DNA from: Caldifarciminota bacterium UBA5631
GTDB lineage: Bacteria; Hydrothermota; Hydrothermia; UBA1063
NCBI GenBank assembly: GCA_002421425.1
Contig: DIJZ01000020.1
Location: 79,962-117,284, forward strand
Length of the DNA stretch: 37,323 nucleotides
Direction of reading: 5' to 3'
Shown: positions 7,484-16,826 of the stretch, one piece after another
Layout: the number at the start of each line of letters is the position of its first letter
Position numbering within the stretch: position 1 is the stretch's first letter
Made by a program: the position numbers and the translations under genes
The notes under the pieces: generated by a model
Database searches by the model: none
Told to the model about the DNA's origin: nothing
What the model saw: only the letters and a program-made list of their open reading frames with translations

Positions 7484-8422
7484 CTTCTTCACCAGAGCGA
7501 TAAAAAAACCTTCAAAATCGGGATTATGGTGTGTTTCAATTCTCTTGCATTTTGCTATGGATGGGTGAAAGTAAAAACGTTCCCAGTGAATCAGAGCGCT
7601 TCTGAAAACCACCCCCGGTAGCTGGAAATCAAGAATTTCAGCGTTGTTCCTCTCTTTTAAAAGATAGTTCACTATATATTCGTTTTCCTCAGGGGTGATA
7701 GTGCAGGTCGAATACACCATAAGGCCACCTGGCTTCAAAGCATCAAATCCGCTTAAAATAAGACTTTTCTGGGCTCCCATTAATCTTCCAATCTTTTCTC
7801 TCCCCCACCACTTTACGATTTCCATATTTTTGTTTAGAGTACCAAGGGCTGAGCAGGGTGCATCAATAAGCACTCTGTCAAAGGTGTCAGGGTACAGCTG
7901 TCCAAAACGGTACCCCTGTTCAAGGGTTACTATTGTATTCAGAACGCCCATTCTATCAATATTGTTTGAAAGAGCCTTTATTCGTTCTACGTCGATATCA
8001 TTAGCGACGATAACGCCTGTATTCTTCATCATCTGTGCCATTTGCGTGGCCTTCGAGCCCGGCGCGCTGGCAATGTCTAAAACCTTTTCCCCTGGCGCAG
8101 GATTAAGAAGAACTGGAGGAATCATTGAGGAAAGACCCTGGACGTAGTAATACCCGACAAAGTGTTCCACTGTATTTCCAATTTCACCTGGGAGTTCCTC
8201 TACAACAAATCCGTCTTCATAAAAAGGTACTGGAACAAGTTTAAACCCTTTCGAAATTAACCTTCTTCGAAGTTCCTCCCTCTCAATTTTCAAAGAATTG
8301 ACTCTGATCGAAGGCCTCAGCCTCTTTCCCATTACTTCAACGAATTTCGGATACTCTTCTCCATAATAATTATGAAGAAAATTTGATAGTTCAACGTTTT
8401 TTCTCAATAGTTCTTCCTTCAT
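7472..8422 (-). CDS. RsmB/RsmF (NOL1/NOP2/Sun) family RNA m5C methyltransferase
   Basis: 316 aa. The sequence carries the SAM-binding motif PGEKVLDIASAPGSKATQMA, the DAPCSALG motif (acid-base Pro-Cys), and YSTCTITPEEN, whose cysteine is the expected nucleophile for cytosine-C5 methylation. The N-terminal 90 residues are the short RNA-binding region of the family; there is no NusB domain, so it is more like RsmF or a minimal RsmB than full-length RsmB. The likely substrate is rRNA, less probably tRNA. The ATG at 8422 overlaps the queG stop by four bases (ATGA), making it the last gene of the rplT operon. Its 3' end overlaps the convergent lipoprotein gene by 12 bases. Confidence 0.9.
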   Translation of the reverse strand: MKEELLRKNVELSNFLHNYYGEEYPKFVEVMGKRLRPSIRVNSLKIEREELRRRLISKGFKLVPVPFYEDGFVVEELPGEIGNTVEHFVGYYYVQGLSSMIPPVLLNPAPGEKVLDIASAPGSKATQMAQMMKNTGVIVANDIDVERIKALSNNIDRMGVLNTIVTLEQGYRFGQLYPDTFDRVLIDAPCSALGTLNKNMEIVKWWGREKIGRLMGAQKSLILSGFDALKPGGLMVYSTCTITPEENEYIVNYLLKERNNAEILDFQLPGVVFRSALIHWERFYFHPSIAKCKRIETHHNPDFEGFFIALVKKLPS

Positions 8423-9387
8423 AAACCTGACTCCATCACTCTGATTTGCTCATCCAGAAGCGGCGACTTAAGTTTTTTTACCCTCCTACATATATTATAT
8501 ATAATATGTACATCACCTGAATTAAAGGCAGCCACAATTAAGTTTCTAAGAAACTTTGTGAAACCAGCCCTTATAACGGGTGTACCCTCAAAAAACGATT
8601 GAAATCCCGCTTCGTCAAGATTGTAAAGAGATTCAAGGGGCGGTGCAAGAAGTCGTTCTTTCAATGGAGAATCTGAAATCTGCGCAAGGGGGTTTTTATT
8701 AAAGGGACAGATTTCCTGACATATATCACATCCAAAGACCCATGATCCCATCTTCGTTGCGAGGTCAGCATGGATAACACCTCTGTATTCAATTGTTAAG
8801 TAACTAATACACCTTCGCGCATCAAGAAGGCCTGGCTGAATAATAGCCTTCGTAGGACAGGCATCTATACATAGATTACAATTAATGCAGGGATTGTCTT
8901 GCTCAAGCTGGAATTCATCCTCTGCCTCGATGTTCAAAAAGGCACCACCAATATTAAAAAAGGACCCCCTTTCTTTATCCACCAACAGTGTGTTGGCACC
9001 CATAAACCCAAATCCTGCAAAGAATGCAAGGGGTTTCTCGAGAACTGGTGAAGAATCCACAAAAATCCTGTATTGAAGCCCTTTTCTTCGCTCCTCCATC
9101 TTCTGCAGCAACTTTGATACCCTCTCCCGCAGAACATTATGATAATCGGCCCTGACCGCGTATTTGGAAATTAGGGCACCTCCCTTCGCAGCATTTGTCT
9201 CCCAGGAAAAGTCGTTGTAAAATATCCGTGACATCAATACTGCCTTTGCCCAATCTGGAGGTCTTGAACGCTCACCACTCCGTCTTTCGAGATAACCCAT
9301 CTCACCGTGAAAACCTGCAAGAATCCATTCGTCGAATTTCGAGTAAAAAGGGTCCAGGTCCGGTAACCTGACTATGCGGAAGTCCAT
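8419..9387 (-). CDS. queG: Epoxyqueuosine reductase QueG
   Basis: 322 aa. Performs the last step of queuosine synthesis in tRNA, reducing epoxyqueuosine at position 34 with cobalamin and two [4Fe-4S] clusters. Eight cluster cysteines are visible: CINCNLCIDACP (167, 170, 173, 177), Cys193, and CDICQEICP (220, 223, 227). The putative catalytic aspartate is in FVDSSPVLEKP (Asp111), and KYAVRADYHNVL is a family signature. Relative to homologues the N-terminus looks about 10-15 residues short. The frame stays open upstream to about 9423, and a CTG at 9405 has GAGGAAG nearby, so a non-standard earlier start is possible. The gene follows ymdB after 14 bases. Confidence 0.92.
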   Translation of the reverse strand: MDFRIVRLPDLDPFYSKFDEWILAGFHGEMGYLERRSGERSRPPDWAKAVLMSRIFYNDFSWETNAAKGGALISKYAVRADYHNVLRERVSKLLQKMEERRKGLQYRIFVDSSPVLEKPLAFFAGFGFMGANTLLVDKERGSFFNIGGAFLNIEAEDEFQLEQDNPCINCNLCIDACPTKAIIQPGLLDARRCISYLTIEYRGVIHADLATKMGSWVFGCDICQEICPFNKNPLAQISDSPLKERLLAPPLESLYNLDEAGFQSFFEGTPVIRAGFTKFLRNLIVAAFNSGDVHIIYNICRRVKKLKSPLLDEQIRVMESGL

Positions 9388-9401
9388 TCCGTCTATTTTA
9401 G

Positions 9402-10175
9402 TCAGAGATACTTCCTCAGACTTTTAATTTCTAAGCACTTCCCTGTGTTTTCGTCCAGACGTGCAATTACTCCTTCAAGGCCTGGTTCTGATTCTTCGGG
9501 CTCAAAGGCAACGGGCATCTGTGTGATGAATCTTCTTACAAATAGCTCTTTCCGCACACCAATTACTCCACCCAGTCCTCCGGTCATTCCTGCATCGGTG
9601 ATATACCCCGTCCCACCTGGAAGAATCCTGGCATCAGAGGTCTGGACGTGAGTATGAGTCCCGACAATTAGCGAAACCTTACCATCAAGGAAATGTGCGA
9701 GACTCACCTTTTCAGAAGTGGCCTCAGCATGAAAATCAAGAATGATGATGTCCGCCTTATTGCTTTTAAGAAAATCCTCAGCGATTCTAAAAGGGCAGTC
9801 GAATCCATTCATAAAAACTCTGCCAAGAAGGTTGAAGACCAGAACCCTGTTACCCAGTACGTTATAATAACCGAATCCCCTACCTGGAGTGCCCGGGGGA
9901 TAATTCAGAGGTCTTATGACCCAGTCGACACTTCCGACGAACTGGTATCCCTCCCTCTTGTCCCACATATGATTTCCACCGGTGATAACGTCCACGCCTG
10001 CAGATCGAATTTCTTCTGCTGTCTTTTCGGTAATTCCAATTCCACCAGCAAGGTTCTCCCCATTTGCAAGAACGAAGTCAACCCGATATTCGTCCTTGAT
10101 ACCTGGAAGGAGCTTTTTGACCACTTCTCTACCCTTGGATGCGACAACATCACCGATGAAAAGAACCGTAATCAT
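9402..10175 (-). CDS. YmdB-family metallophosphoesterase (2',3'-cyclic nucleotide phosphodiesterase)
   Basis: 257 aa, the usual length for the TIGR00282/YmdB family. Metal-binding motifs are visible in order: GDVV (Asp9), NGEN (about 38-41), GGNHMWDK (about 66-73), DFHAEATSEK, and VGTHTHVQTSD. Bacillus YmdB hydrolyses 2',3'-cAMP and influences biofilm and motility decisions. The gene lies directly after rny with an ATGA overlap (10172-10175), the same rny-ymdB pair conserved in Firmicutes and several other phyla, which supports the assignment and suggests a link to RNA turnover. Confidence 0.93.
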   Translation of the reverse strand: MITVLFIGDVVASKGREVVKKLLPGIKDEYRVDFVLANGENLAGGIGITEKTAEEIRSAGVDVITGGNHMWDKREGYQFVGSVDWVIRPLNYPPGTPGRGFGYYNVLGNRVLVFNLLGRVFMNGFDCPFRIAEDFLKSNKADIIILDFHAEATSEKVSLAHFLDGKVSLIVGTHTHVQTSDARILPGGTGYITDAGMTGGLGGVIGVRKELFVRRFITQMPVAFEPEESEPGLEGVIARLDENTGKCLEIKSLRKYL

Positions 10176-11725
10176 CGAGCAAACTCCACTGCACGGGTTT
10201 CTCTGATCACCACCACCTTTATTTGTCCGGGAAATTCAATCTCACCTTCGATCTTCTGTGCTACCTGCCGTGCAATATCAAAGGCTTCCGTATCTGATAC
10301 TTTTTGAGCCTCCACAATTATTCTTATCTCCCTTCCTGCCTGGAGGGCATAAGCCCTTTCCACCCCAGAAAAAGCAAGGGCAATTTGCTCAAGTTTCTCA
10401 ATTCTCTTCAGGTAAGCTTCAATACTTTCTCTCCTGGCCCCTGGCCTCGCTCCTGAAATGGCGTCGGCAGCCTGAACAAGAACTGCAATGGCATTTTTGG
10501 GAGATTCCTCTCCGTGATGTGATGCAATTGCATTTACTACAAGATCGTTTTCACCCAGTTTTCTTGCAATCTGGGCACCGACAACTGCATGCGGGCCTTC
10601 GTAAGTCTCATCAGCAGTCTTACCAATATCATGGATAAGCCCCGCTCTGCGAGCGTACTGTACTGGAAGTCCAAGCTCGCCAGCCATGATTCCGGCTATA
10701 TAAGCTACTTCCAGGGAGTGCTGAAGCAGATTCTGCCCGTAACTCGTCCTAAATTTCATTTTCCCGATTTGCTTTAACATATCCGGATGAAAACCCGTAA
10801 GTCCAAGCTCAAGGGTAACATCTTCTCCAATCTTTCTCAAATGCTCCTCAAACTCAGTCTCCACCTGAGCATGAATTTCTTCAATCCTCGCAGGATGTAT
10901 CCTTCCGTCCTGGATCAGTTTCTCAAGAGTTAATTTGGCTTTTTCTCTCCTCACAGGATCAAAAGAGGAAAGAATTACAGCTTCCGGAGTATCATCAATT
11001 ATCACTTCTACGCCGGTTATTGATTCAAAAGTCTTAATATTTCTCCCCTCTTTTCCAATAATCCTTCCTTTGAGATCATCGGAAGGTATCGGTACTATAC
11101 TTGTCGTATTTTCCTGTGAAATAATCGTTGCGACCCTCTGAACTGCCTGAAGGACAAGGTCCTTCGCCTCTTTTTCCGCCTTTTCCTTCGCTTCTTCTCT
11201 TATTCTGTACATCAACTGAGCAGCTTCATATCTGACCTGCTGCTCAAGGCTCTGCAAAAGCTCCTGCTTAGCCTCATCTCTGGTTAACCGTGCTATCTCT
11301 TCAAGCTTTCTGGAGGCTTCTTCATTCAGCCTATCAAGCCTCTCTTCTTTGGCCTGAAGAGCCTTCTCCCGTTCTTTAAGTTCGGCCTCAATTTGCTTCA
11401 AAGAAATCTCTTTTCTCGTAATCTGTTCAGCCCTTTTATCAAGAGCCTGCTCCTTCTCAATGAGCCTTTTCGAAGTTTTCTCAAGCTCTTTTCGGGCTTC
11501 AAAGGCTTCCTTTTCAAACTTCTTTCTCTCCTTCATCCAGTAATCTTTTGCCTGAGTTTCTCCCTCACGCTTTATTTCCTCTGCTTCCTGCCTCGCCTTT
11601 TCCAGAATATCCTCTATGGTTCCGTAGGCTTTCTCAAGCCTTTTCTTATAACTTGCCCTGAAATAAATAACTCCAATTCCAAAGCCTGCAATCGCTCCTA
11701 GAATGATAAAAATAGCAACTATCAT
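10172..11725 (-). CDS. rny: Ribonuclease Y
   Basis: 517 aa from the ATG at 11725. An N-terminal membrane helix (1-22) is followed by a long charged coiled coil (about 25-195), a KH RNA-binding domain with GRIIGKEGRNIKTF (about 218-231), and an HD phosphohydrolase domain with GLIHDIGK (about 363-370). It is the membrane-bound endoribonuclease that initiates mRNA decay. Start choice: a TTG two codons earlier (11731) sits on the Shine-Dalgarno itself, whereas AAGGAGG is seven bases before the ATG at 11725. The gene begins two bases after the rarA stop. Confidence 0.95.
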   Translation of the reverse strand: MIVAIFIILGAIAGFGIGVIYFRASYKKRLEKAYGTIEDILEKARQEAEEIKREGETQAKDYWMKERKKFEKEAFEARKELEKTSKRLIEKEQALDKRAEQITRKEISLKQIEAELKEREKALQAKEERLDRLNEEASRKLEEIARLTRDEAKQELLQSLEQQVRYEAAQLMYRIREEAKEKAEKEAKDLVLQAVQRVATIISQENTTSIVPIPSDDLKGRIIGKEGRNIKTFESITGVEVIIDDTPEAVILSSFDPVRREKAKLTLEKLIQDGRIHPARIEEIHAQVETEFEEHLRKIGEDVTLELGLTGFHPDMLKQIGKMKFRTSYGQNLLQHSLEVAYIAGIMAGELGLPVQYARRAGLIHDIGKTADETYEGPHAVVGAQIARKLGENDLVVNAIASHHGEESPKNAIAVLVQAADAISGARPGARRESIEAYLKRIEKLEQIALAFSGVERAYALQAGREIRIIVEAQKVSDTEAFDIARQVAQKIEGEIEFPGQIKVVVIRETRAVEFAR

Positions 11726-11727
11726 CT

Positions 11728-12966
11728 TCAATCCTCCTTTTCGAAAATCTTTCTTTCCTTAATTTTTTCAGGAAGGTAAACCTGCTTTACTCCCTTGTTT
11801 TTACCGTAAGGGTAAATGTAACCTACTCCCCTTCCTATCTTTGTAGCACCTTTATAGCTTGCATCCTTTAAGTGCATCGGGACCGGTAGATTCCCGGTTT
11901 CCCTTATTATTTCTCTAGCCCTTCCTAGAGTCCTGACCACCGCATTGGACTTCTTTGCCAGAGCGAGATAAAGGACTGCAAAAGTCAAAATTATATCCCC
12001 CTCTGGCCTGCCTACCATCTCAAATCCCTCTTTACATGCCTGAACAACCCTAACGGCTTCAGGGTCCTCAAGACCTATGTCTTCACAGGAATGTATGTAC
12101 AACCTCCTGATAATGTACAGCGGGTCTTCCCCCTGTTCCAGAAGGCGAACGAGCCAGTAAACAGCTGCATCAGGATCTGACCCTCTGATGGACTTTATGA
12201 GAGCCGAGATCATGTCGTAATGTTCATCCTCAGTGAGTGAAAAAATTCTGTGGGGCATAATCTCATTAATAAGGTTTTCGTCAATAACGGGAATGGCTTC
12301 TTTCCCCGCAACCAGAAGGGCAACTTCTACAAGATTCAAAGCCCGTCTGGCATCTCCTTCACTCATATCTGAAATTATGTCCAGCACGTTTTGTGATACT
12401 TCAATAGAAAAACTTTCTTTCACATAGGTCGCCGCTCGCTCCAGGATCTTTCTTACATCGTCACGAGTTAGTGCTCTGAACTCGAACAAAATAGACCTGG
12501 AAATCAAAGCATTTGATATTGCAAAGAAGGGATTGTGGGTTGTAGAAGCAATAAGAATTAAACTCCCTTCCTCGGTAAACGGTAGAAAAAACTCCTGGTG
12601 CAAGCGATTCAGCCTGTGAATCTCGTCAAGGTAAAGAATTGCTGGCTTCCCTGATGTTTTATATAAACCCACCAGGTAGTCAACTAGATTCTTAATCTCT
12701 GAAGGCTTTATCCTGGCAGCATTTACTTCTTCAAATCTAGTATTAACAAGATTAGCAATAATTCTTGCCAGGGCAGTCTTACCACAACCAGGAGGCCCAA
12801 AAAATATGGAACTCTTTAATCTTCCATTTTCAATAAGCACCCTGAGGGGCTTACCCTTTCCCACCAGGTGCTCCTGTCCAACGAACTCCTCCAGTTTTTG
12901 TGGCGCAAGTCTGACTGAAAGTGGAACAAAATTTCCCTTTTTCTTTTCAAAAAACTCAAATTGCAA
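11728..12966 (-). CDS. rarA: Replication-associated recombination protein A (RarA/MgsA AAA+ ATPase)
   Basis: 412 aa. AAA+ ATPase related to clamp loaders, acting at stalled replication forks. Walker A is GPPGCGKT (57-64) and Walker B is LYLDEIHR (111-118), and the family N-terminal stretch LAPQKLEEFVGQEHLVGKGK is present. The C-terminal half contains the MgsA tetramerisation region (SDPDAAVYWLVRLLEQGEDP, and PMHLKDASYKGA). The start is a TTG at 12966 with a near-perfect AAAGGAGGTGG six bases upstream. The gene lies 24 bases after zapA. Confidence 0.94.
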   Translation of the reverse strand: MQFEFFEKKKGNFVPLSVRLAPQKLEEFVGQEHLVGKGKPLRVLIENGRLKSSIFFGPPGCGKTALARIIANLVNTRFEEVNAARIKPSEIKNLVDYLVGLYKTSGKPAILYLDEIHRLNRLHQEFFLPFTEEGSLILIASTTHNPFFAISNALISRSILFEFRALTRDDVRKILERAATYVKESFSIEVSQNVLDIISDMSEGDARRALNLVEVALLVAGKEAIPVIDENLINEIMPHRIFSLTEDEHYDMISALIKSIRGSDPDAAVYWLVRLLEQGEDPLYIIRRLYIHSCEDIGLEDPEAVRVVQACKEGFEMVGRPEGDIILTFAVLYLALAKKSNAVVRTLGRAREIIRETGNLPVPMHLKDASYKGATKIGRGVGYIYPYGKNKGVKQVYLPEKIKERKIFEKED

Positions 12967-12990
12967 GGAAGTCCACCTCCTTTATGGATG

Positions 12991-13317
12991 TTATGCATTC
13001 TGAGGCCCTCCAAGCTTCGATTCAATTTTCTTGATATTGAACTGTACACTTTCCGTAAGTTTATCGGCATCTTTCTTCAGCAGGAGATAGCGGTAGGTCA
13101 CGTCAAAAATTACATTGACAAGTACCGTTGCCCAATCCACGTCCGGTCTGGTCCTTGTTATTCTTTCCTCTTCCTGCTTGAATTTCTCCTGAACTTCCTC
13201 AATAACCTCATCCAGAAAGGCCTCATCTTCCTTTTCACAATAAATTTCAAACTCCATATTCTTGAATTTTATTTGCCTTCTACCCTTTACATTGCTGAAA
13301 AGATCCAACACACTCAC
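12991..13317 (-). CDS. zapA: Cell division protein ZapA
   Basis: 108 aa. The N-terminal part (about 15-50) has the ZapA beta-strand/helix layout, and the C-terminal part (about 65-108) is a helical coiled coil with TVLVNVIFDVTYRYLLLKKDAD. ZapA crosslinks FtsZ filaments at the division site. The start is a GTG at 13317 with GAGGTG six bases upstream. It overlaps the stop of the small coiled-coil gene in front by three bases (GTGA). Position after pheT is conserved for zapA in many bacteria, which supports an otherwise weak sequence signature. Confidence 0.82.
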   Translation of the reverse strand: MSVLDLFSNVKGRRQIKFKNMEFEIYCEKEDEAFLDEVIEEVQEKFKQEEERITRTRPDVDWATVLVNVIFDVTYRYLLLKKDADKLTESVQFNIKKIESKLGGPQNA

Positions 13318-13490
13318 TTCAACACCTCAATCTTGTTTTTCAAATTATTTAACTTCTTTTCAATTTTTTCCAATCTATCAAAAATTTCCTTCAAAACTTC
13401 ATCTTTTTCCTTTGCAAGCTGCTCAAGATTCGCAACTTTCTCAAGCAAGAAATCAATTTTCTTACTTAGTTCTTCAGAAAGGTCAGCCAT
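13314..13490 (-). CDS. 58-aa coiled-coil protein between pheT and zapA (possible ZapB-like partner)
   Basis: A 58-codon frame from the ATG at 13490 (MADLSEELSKKIDFLLEK...) to the TGA at 13314-13316. Almost the whole protein is a heptad-patterned amphipathic helix with hydrophobic residues at spacing 3-4 and many Lys and Glu, predicting a coiled coil. The start overlaps the pheT stop by eight bases, with AGGGG a few bases upstream, and the stop overlaps the zapA GTG. It is therefore wedged into the operon with overlaps on both sides, strong evidence of a real gene. By size, coiled-coil content and place it could be a ZapB-like division factor, but homology cannot be claimed from the sequence alone. 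Confidence 0.8.
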   Translation of the reverse strand: MADLSEELSKKIDFLLEKVANLEQLAKEKDEVLKEIFDRLEKIEKKLNNLKNKIEVLK

Positions 13491-15846
13491 TGAGACCCCT
13501 TATTTCATAACCCCTATCTTTTACAAGATCCAGAAACGTATAAAACTTCTGATCTACTTCTTCCTGGGTCAGAGTCCTGTCCCCTGCCCGGAATACAAAT
13601 TTTATCGTAATGCTTTTCTTTCCTTCAGGTATAGGCTTTCCTGTATATATATCAACGACCCTGTATTCCTCAAGGAATGGGGCGAGAACTTCCTCTGCCA
13701 TCTTTACAACTTCAGAAATTGAAGAAGTTACATCCAGTACTATAGAGATATCTCTGCTGGTAGCTGGAAAGACAGGAATTCCCGTATACCTGACATCTTT
13801 AAGCTTCGCTTCAGTCAAATCCAGCTCCATTGCAAAAACTGGTGCTTTAACATCGAAGAGCTTCTTCACCTTGTTCGAAACTGCTCCAAGATAACCAATG
13901 CGCTTTTCTCTGCTTCTAATAACTCCTCCGTTCACCAAACCCATCTCAGAAAGTTCTTCAGAAACCAGGGAAAGCTCGGGTTCAAACTTTACCCTAATAG
14001 TGTTAAAGGCTGCAAGAAGATCATATATATCAATGGTCCTTTCCGTTCTATCCCAGGTCCTTGGAATCTCCCCGGCTACACAAATCCCCAGGAAGAGTCT
14101 CTCTTCTGGAAGGTTATCTTCACCGCGCCACTTAAACACTTTTCCGGCCTCAAATATTTTTACAAAATCTAACCCTCTGCGCAAGTTTATTGAAGCTACT
14201 CGCAGAAGTCCTGGAAGAAGAGATGTCCGTAGCACCGACATTTCACTATGGATGGGATTGCGTATTCTTACAAAATCTGAAGCACTCTGACCGAAGGCCT
14301 CCAATTCCTCAGGATCTACGAATTCCACCGTTTTCACTTCAAAAAACCCTGCACTGCTTAGAACTTTCTTTAACTCCCTGTCGATGGTCTTCAATTTCCT
14401 GCCACTAAAACTACCGCAGGTGGTCGTCCGAGCCTCAATCCTGTCATAGCCATAAATCTTCAGAATTTCCTCCGCGACGTCTTCCCACTCTTCTATATCC
14501 CTTCTCCTTGGAGGAACAACCACTTCAAGACAGTCTTCTTTTCGGTGAACTGCAAAACCAAGCCTGTCAATTGCCCGCTTTGCGAATAAAGGATCAATCT
14601 CTTTGCCAAAAATCCTGTTTAAGTCCTTAAAGTATACGTTAATTTTCTTCTGCTCCAGGTGTTTCTTTTTGACCTCGTGAATTCTGCAAACGGTTCCTCC
14701 TGCCATTTGTTTCACAAGGTATGCAACCCTTCGAGAAGCAACCTCGGTAATGGAGGGATCACCGCCCCTTTCAAAGCGCTTCGACGATTCGGTACTGACG
14801 CCAAGCATCGCCGAAGCTTTCCTTATTCTTACCCTGTCAAAATAAGCACTCTCGATAATTATATCTTTCGTAGTTTCTGTGACACTGCTGCCTTCGCCTC
14901 CAATTACACCTGCCACCGCAACCGGCTTCCTGTGGTCAGCGATGACGAGAATTTCAGGATCCAGGGTTCTCTCCACTCCGTCAAGACACAGGATCTTCTC
15001 TCCAGGCTTTGCCCTTCTAACGACTATTCCTCCCTCAACTTTTTCTCTATCAAAGGCATGAATGGGTTGACCAAACTCAAACATAACGTAGTTTGTAATG
15101 TCCACAACATTGTTAATTGGCCTCTGCCCAAGAATGCTTAGCTTCTTTACAAGATCAAAGGGGGATTCTCTTACTATGACATTTTTCACAATCCTGCCTG
15201 TGTATACCGGGCAACCCTCGGCATCTACTATTTCAATATCAGGAACGTCGGAACATTCCTCTTCAACGCCCACCTTTGGCCACACAATCTCGCTCTCAAT
15301 ATGGGCAGATATTTCGATGGCAAGACCAATAATTCCCATAAGATCAGGCCTATTTGGGAATACGTACAACTCGTAAGTCCAGTCCTTTAGGCCAAGGTAT
15401 TCTAAGGGAGAAATACCCACCTTGAATTCTTCTGGTAACTCAAACACTCCTTCAGAAGATACAGGAAATCCAAGCTCCTCAAGAGAAAGGATGTTACCTT
15501 CAGACTGCACTCCCTTGATCTCCCTCCTCTGAACTACTGTATTCCCCAGGCGAGTGCCCGGGAGTGCCACCACCACCTTTAAGTTTTTCGAAACATTTGG
15601 AGCTGTTGAAACAAGAGTAATTTTCCTGCCACCAAGGGAGACTTTTGCCACCTTATACCCGGCTGCATCAGGCAATTCTTTAACTTCTTCCACAAGACCA
15701 CTCAAAACAAAACCCTCAAGGCCTTCACCCAGATATCGAAACTCTTCTACCTCGATGCCAAGTTGCGGGAAGAGATCTACGAGCTCTTCTGGAGAAAGTT
15801 TCAGATCCCTGATGTATTCCTTTAATAAATTATACGATACCCTCAT
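13483..15846 (-). CDS. pheT: Phenylalanine--tRNA ligase beta subunit
   Basis: 787 aa, normal for bacterial PheT. Domains in order: N-terminal substrate-clamp region (1-40), OB-fold tRNA-binding domain (about 40-150), B3/B4 editing domain (about 210-375, with ILGQRPINNVVDITNYVMFE and GQPIHAFD), B5 domain (about 400-470), catalytic-like core (about 480-680), and C-terminal ferredoxin-fold anticodon-binding domain (about 695-787, starting near FPATSRDISIVLD). Forms the alpha2-beta2 enzyme with PheS. The ATG at 15846 overlaps the pheS stop (ATGA). Confidence 0.97.
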   Translation of the reverse strand: MRVSYNLLKEYIRDLKLSPEELVDLFPQLGIEVEEFRYLGEGLEGFVLSGLVEEVKELPDAAGYKVAKVSLGGRKITLVSTAPNVSKNLKVVVALPGTRLGNTVVQRREIKGVQSEGNILSLEELGFPVSSEGVFELPEEFKVGISPLEYLGLKDWTYELYVFPNRPDLMGIIGLAIEISAHIESEIVWPKVGVEEECSDVPDIEIVDAEGCPVYTGRIVKNVIVRESPFDLVKKLSILGQRPINNVVDITNYVMFEFGQPIHAFDREKVEGGIVVRRAKPGEKILCLDGVERTLDPEILVIADHRKPVAVAGVIGGEGSSVTETTKDIIIESAYFDRVRIRKASAMLGVSTESSKRFERGGDPSITEVASRRVAYLVKQMAGGTVCRIHEVKKKHLEQKKINVYFKDLNRIFGKEIDPLFAKRAIDRLGFAVHRKEDCLEVVVPPRRRDIEEWEDVAEEILKIYGYDRIEARTTTCGSFSGRKLKTIDRELKKVLSSAGFFEVKTVEFVDPEELEAFGQSASDFVRIRNPIHSEMSVLRTSLLPGLLRVASINLRRGLDFVKIFEAGKVFKWRGEDNLPEERLFLGICVAGEIPRTWDRTERTIDIYDLLAAFNTIRVKFEPELSLVSEELSEMGLVNGGVIRSREKRIGYLGAVSNKVKKLFDVKAPVFAMELDLTEAKLKDVRYTGIPVFPATSRDISIVLDVTSSISEVVKMAEEVLAPFLEEYRVVDIYTGKPIPEGKKSITIKFVFRAGDRTLTQEEVDQKFYTFLDLVKDRGYEIRGLNG

Positions 15847-16826
15847 AATTGCCTGAGAAACCTTAAATCGTTCTCGCTAAAAAGCCTTATATCATCAATT
15901 CCATATTTTATCATCGCAATCCTCTCAATTCCGAGGCCAAAAGCAAAACCGGACCACTCTTCGGGAGAAATTCCTACATTCCTCAAAACCTGTGGATGGA
16001 CCATACCACATCCGAAGATTTCAAGCCATCTGTCTCCAAATTTAACCTGACCCTCAGCAGAAGGCTCCGTGAATGGAAAATACGAAGGCATCATCCTGAA
16101 CTCTGCCTTTTCACCAAAGATCTCTCTCACAAGCATCTCCAGTGTTCCACGAAGTTCTGCAAAACTTACATTCTTATCAACGTATAACCCTTCCATCTGG
16201 AAAAAACAGGGGGCGTGCGTAGCATCGAATGCATCAACCCGGTAGACTCTCCCCACATGTACGACCCTCAACGGAGGTTTCCTCTGAAGCATAGTCCTAA
16301 CCTGAACCGGCGAAGTTTGCGTCCGCATCAGCATTTTTTCAGTGATGAAAAAAGTAGCCTGCATATCCCTCGAAGGGTGGAATGGTGGAATATTCAAACA
16401 TTCAAAGTTGTAGTAATCCCACTCCACATCGGGAGCTTGATCAAGGCCAACCTCTTCAAATCCGAGACCAACTACCACATCCAGAAGCTCGTCAATAACC
16501 TTTGATAGTGGGTGAAGGTTCCCTAATTCCAGCTGTCTTGGCGTGATATGGAGATCATAAATCTCTACACTTTCAAGAGATACCAGTTCATCCTTTTTCC
16601 TTTGCACGAGCTCTTCGTACTTCCTTTTCAGCTCGTTAATTACCCTCCCCGCTTCCTTTCGATCATCCGGGGACAGATGTGAAAACTTCCTTATCAGATC
16701 CTGGATTTTGCCTTTCTTACCGAGAAACTTGATCCTGAAGTTTTCTAAACTTTCTGCATTGTCAACCAGAGCCCAATCTTTTTCTATCTCAGATTGCAGG
16801 GCATAAATTTCATCAAGAATTGACAT
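15843..16826 (-). CDS. pheS: Phenylalanine--tRNA ligase alpha subunit
   Basis: 327 aa, typical length. N-terminal coiled-coil tRNA-binding arm (1-90) followed by the class II synthetase core. Visible motifs are HPSRDMQATFF, the motif-2 region VVHVGRVYRVDAFDATH, and motif 3 GFAFGLGIERIAMIKYGIDD. The ATG at 16826 lies inside the 3' end of rplT, a 14-base overlap, so translation is probably coupled. It adds Phe to tRNA-Phe together with PheT. Confidence 0.97.
   Translation of the reverse strand: MSILDEIYALQSEIEKDWALVDNAESLENFRIKFLGKKGKIQDLIRKFSHLSPDDRKEAGRVINELKRKYEELVQRKKDELVSLESVEIYDLHITPRQLELGNLHPLSKVIDELLDVVVGLGFEEVGLDQAPDVEWDYYNFECLNIPPFHPSRDMQATFFITEKMLMRTQTSPVQVRTMLQRKPPLRVVHVGRVYRVDAFDATHAPCFFQMEGLYVDKNVSFAELRGTLEMLVREIFGEKAEFRMMPSYFPFTEPSAEGQVKFGDRWLEIFGCGMVHPQVLRNVGISPEEWSGFAFGLGIERIAMIKYGIDDIRLFSENDLRFLRQL

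Noticed and set aside
7474..7489. AAGAAG-GTAA-CTTCTT hairpin at the convergent stops of the lipoprotein and methyltransferase genes
   Set aside because: Only six weak A/T-rich pairs and no T-run on the exit side of either strand; not convincing as a terminator.
12961..13722. 253-codon plus-strand open frame
   Set aside because: Antisense to zapA, the coiled-coil gene and the pheT 3' end; Phe/Leu/Ser-rich translation is typical of the reverse of Lys/Glu-rich genes.
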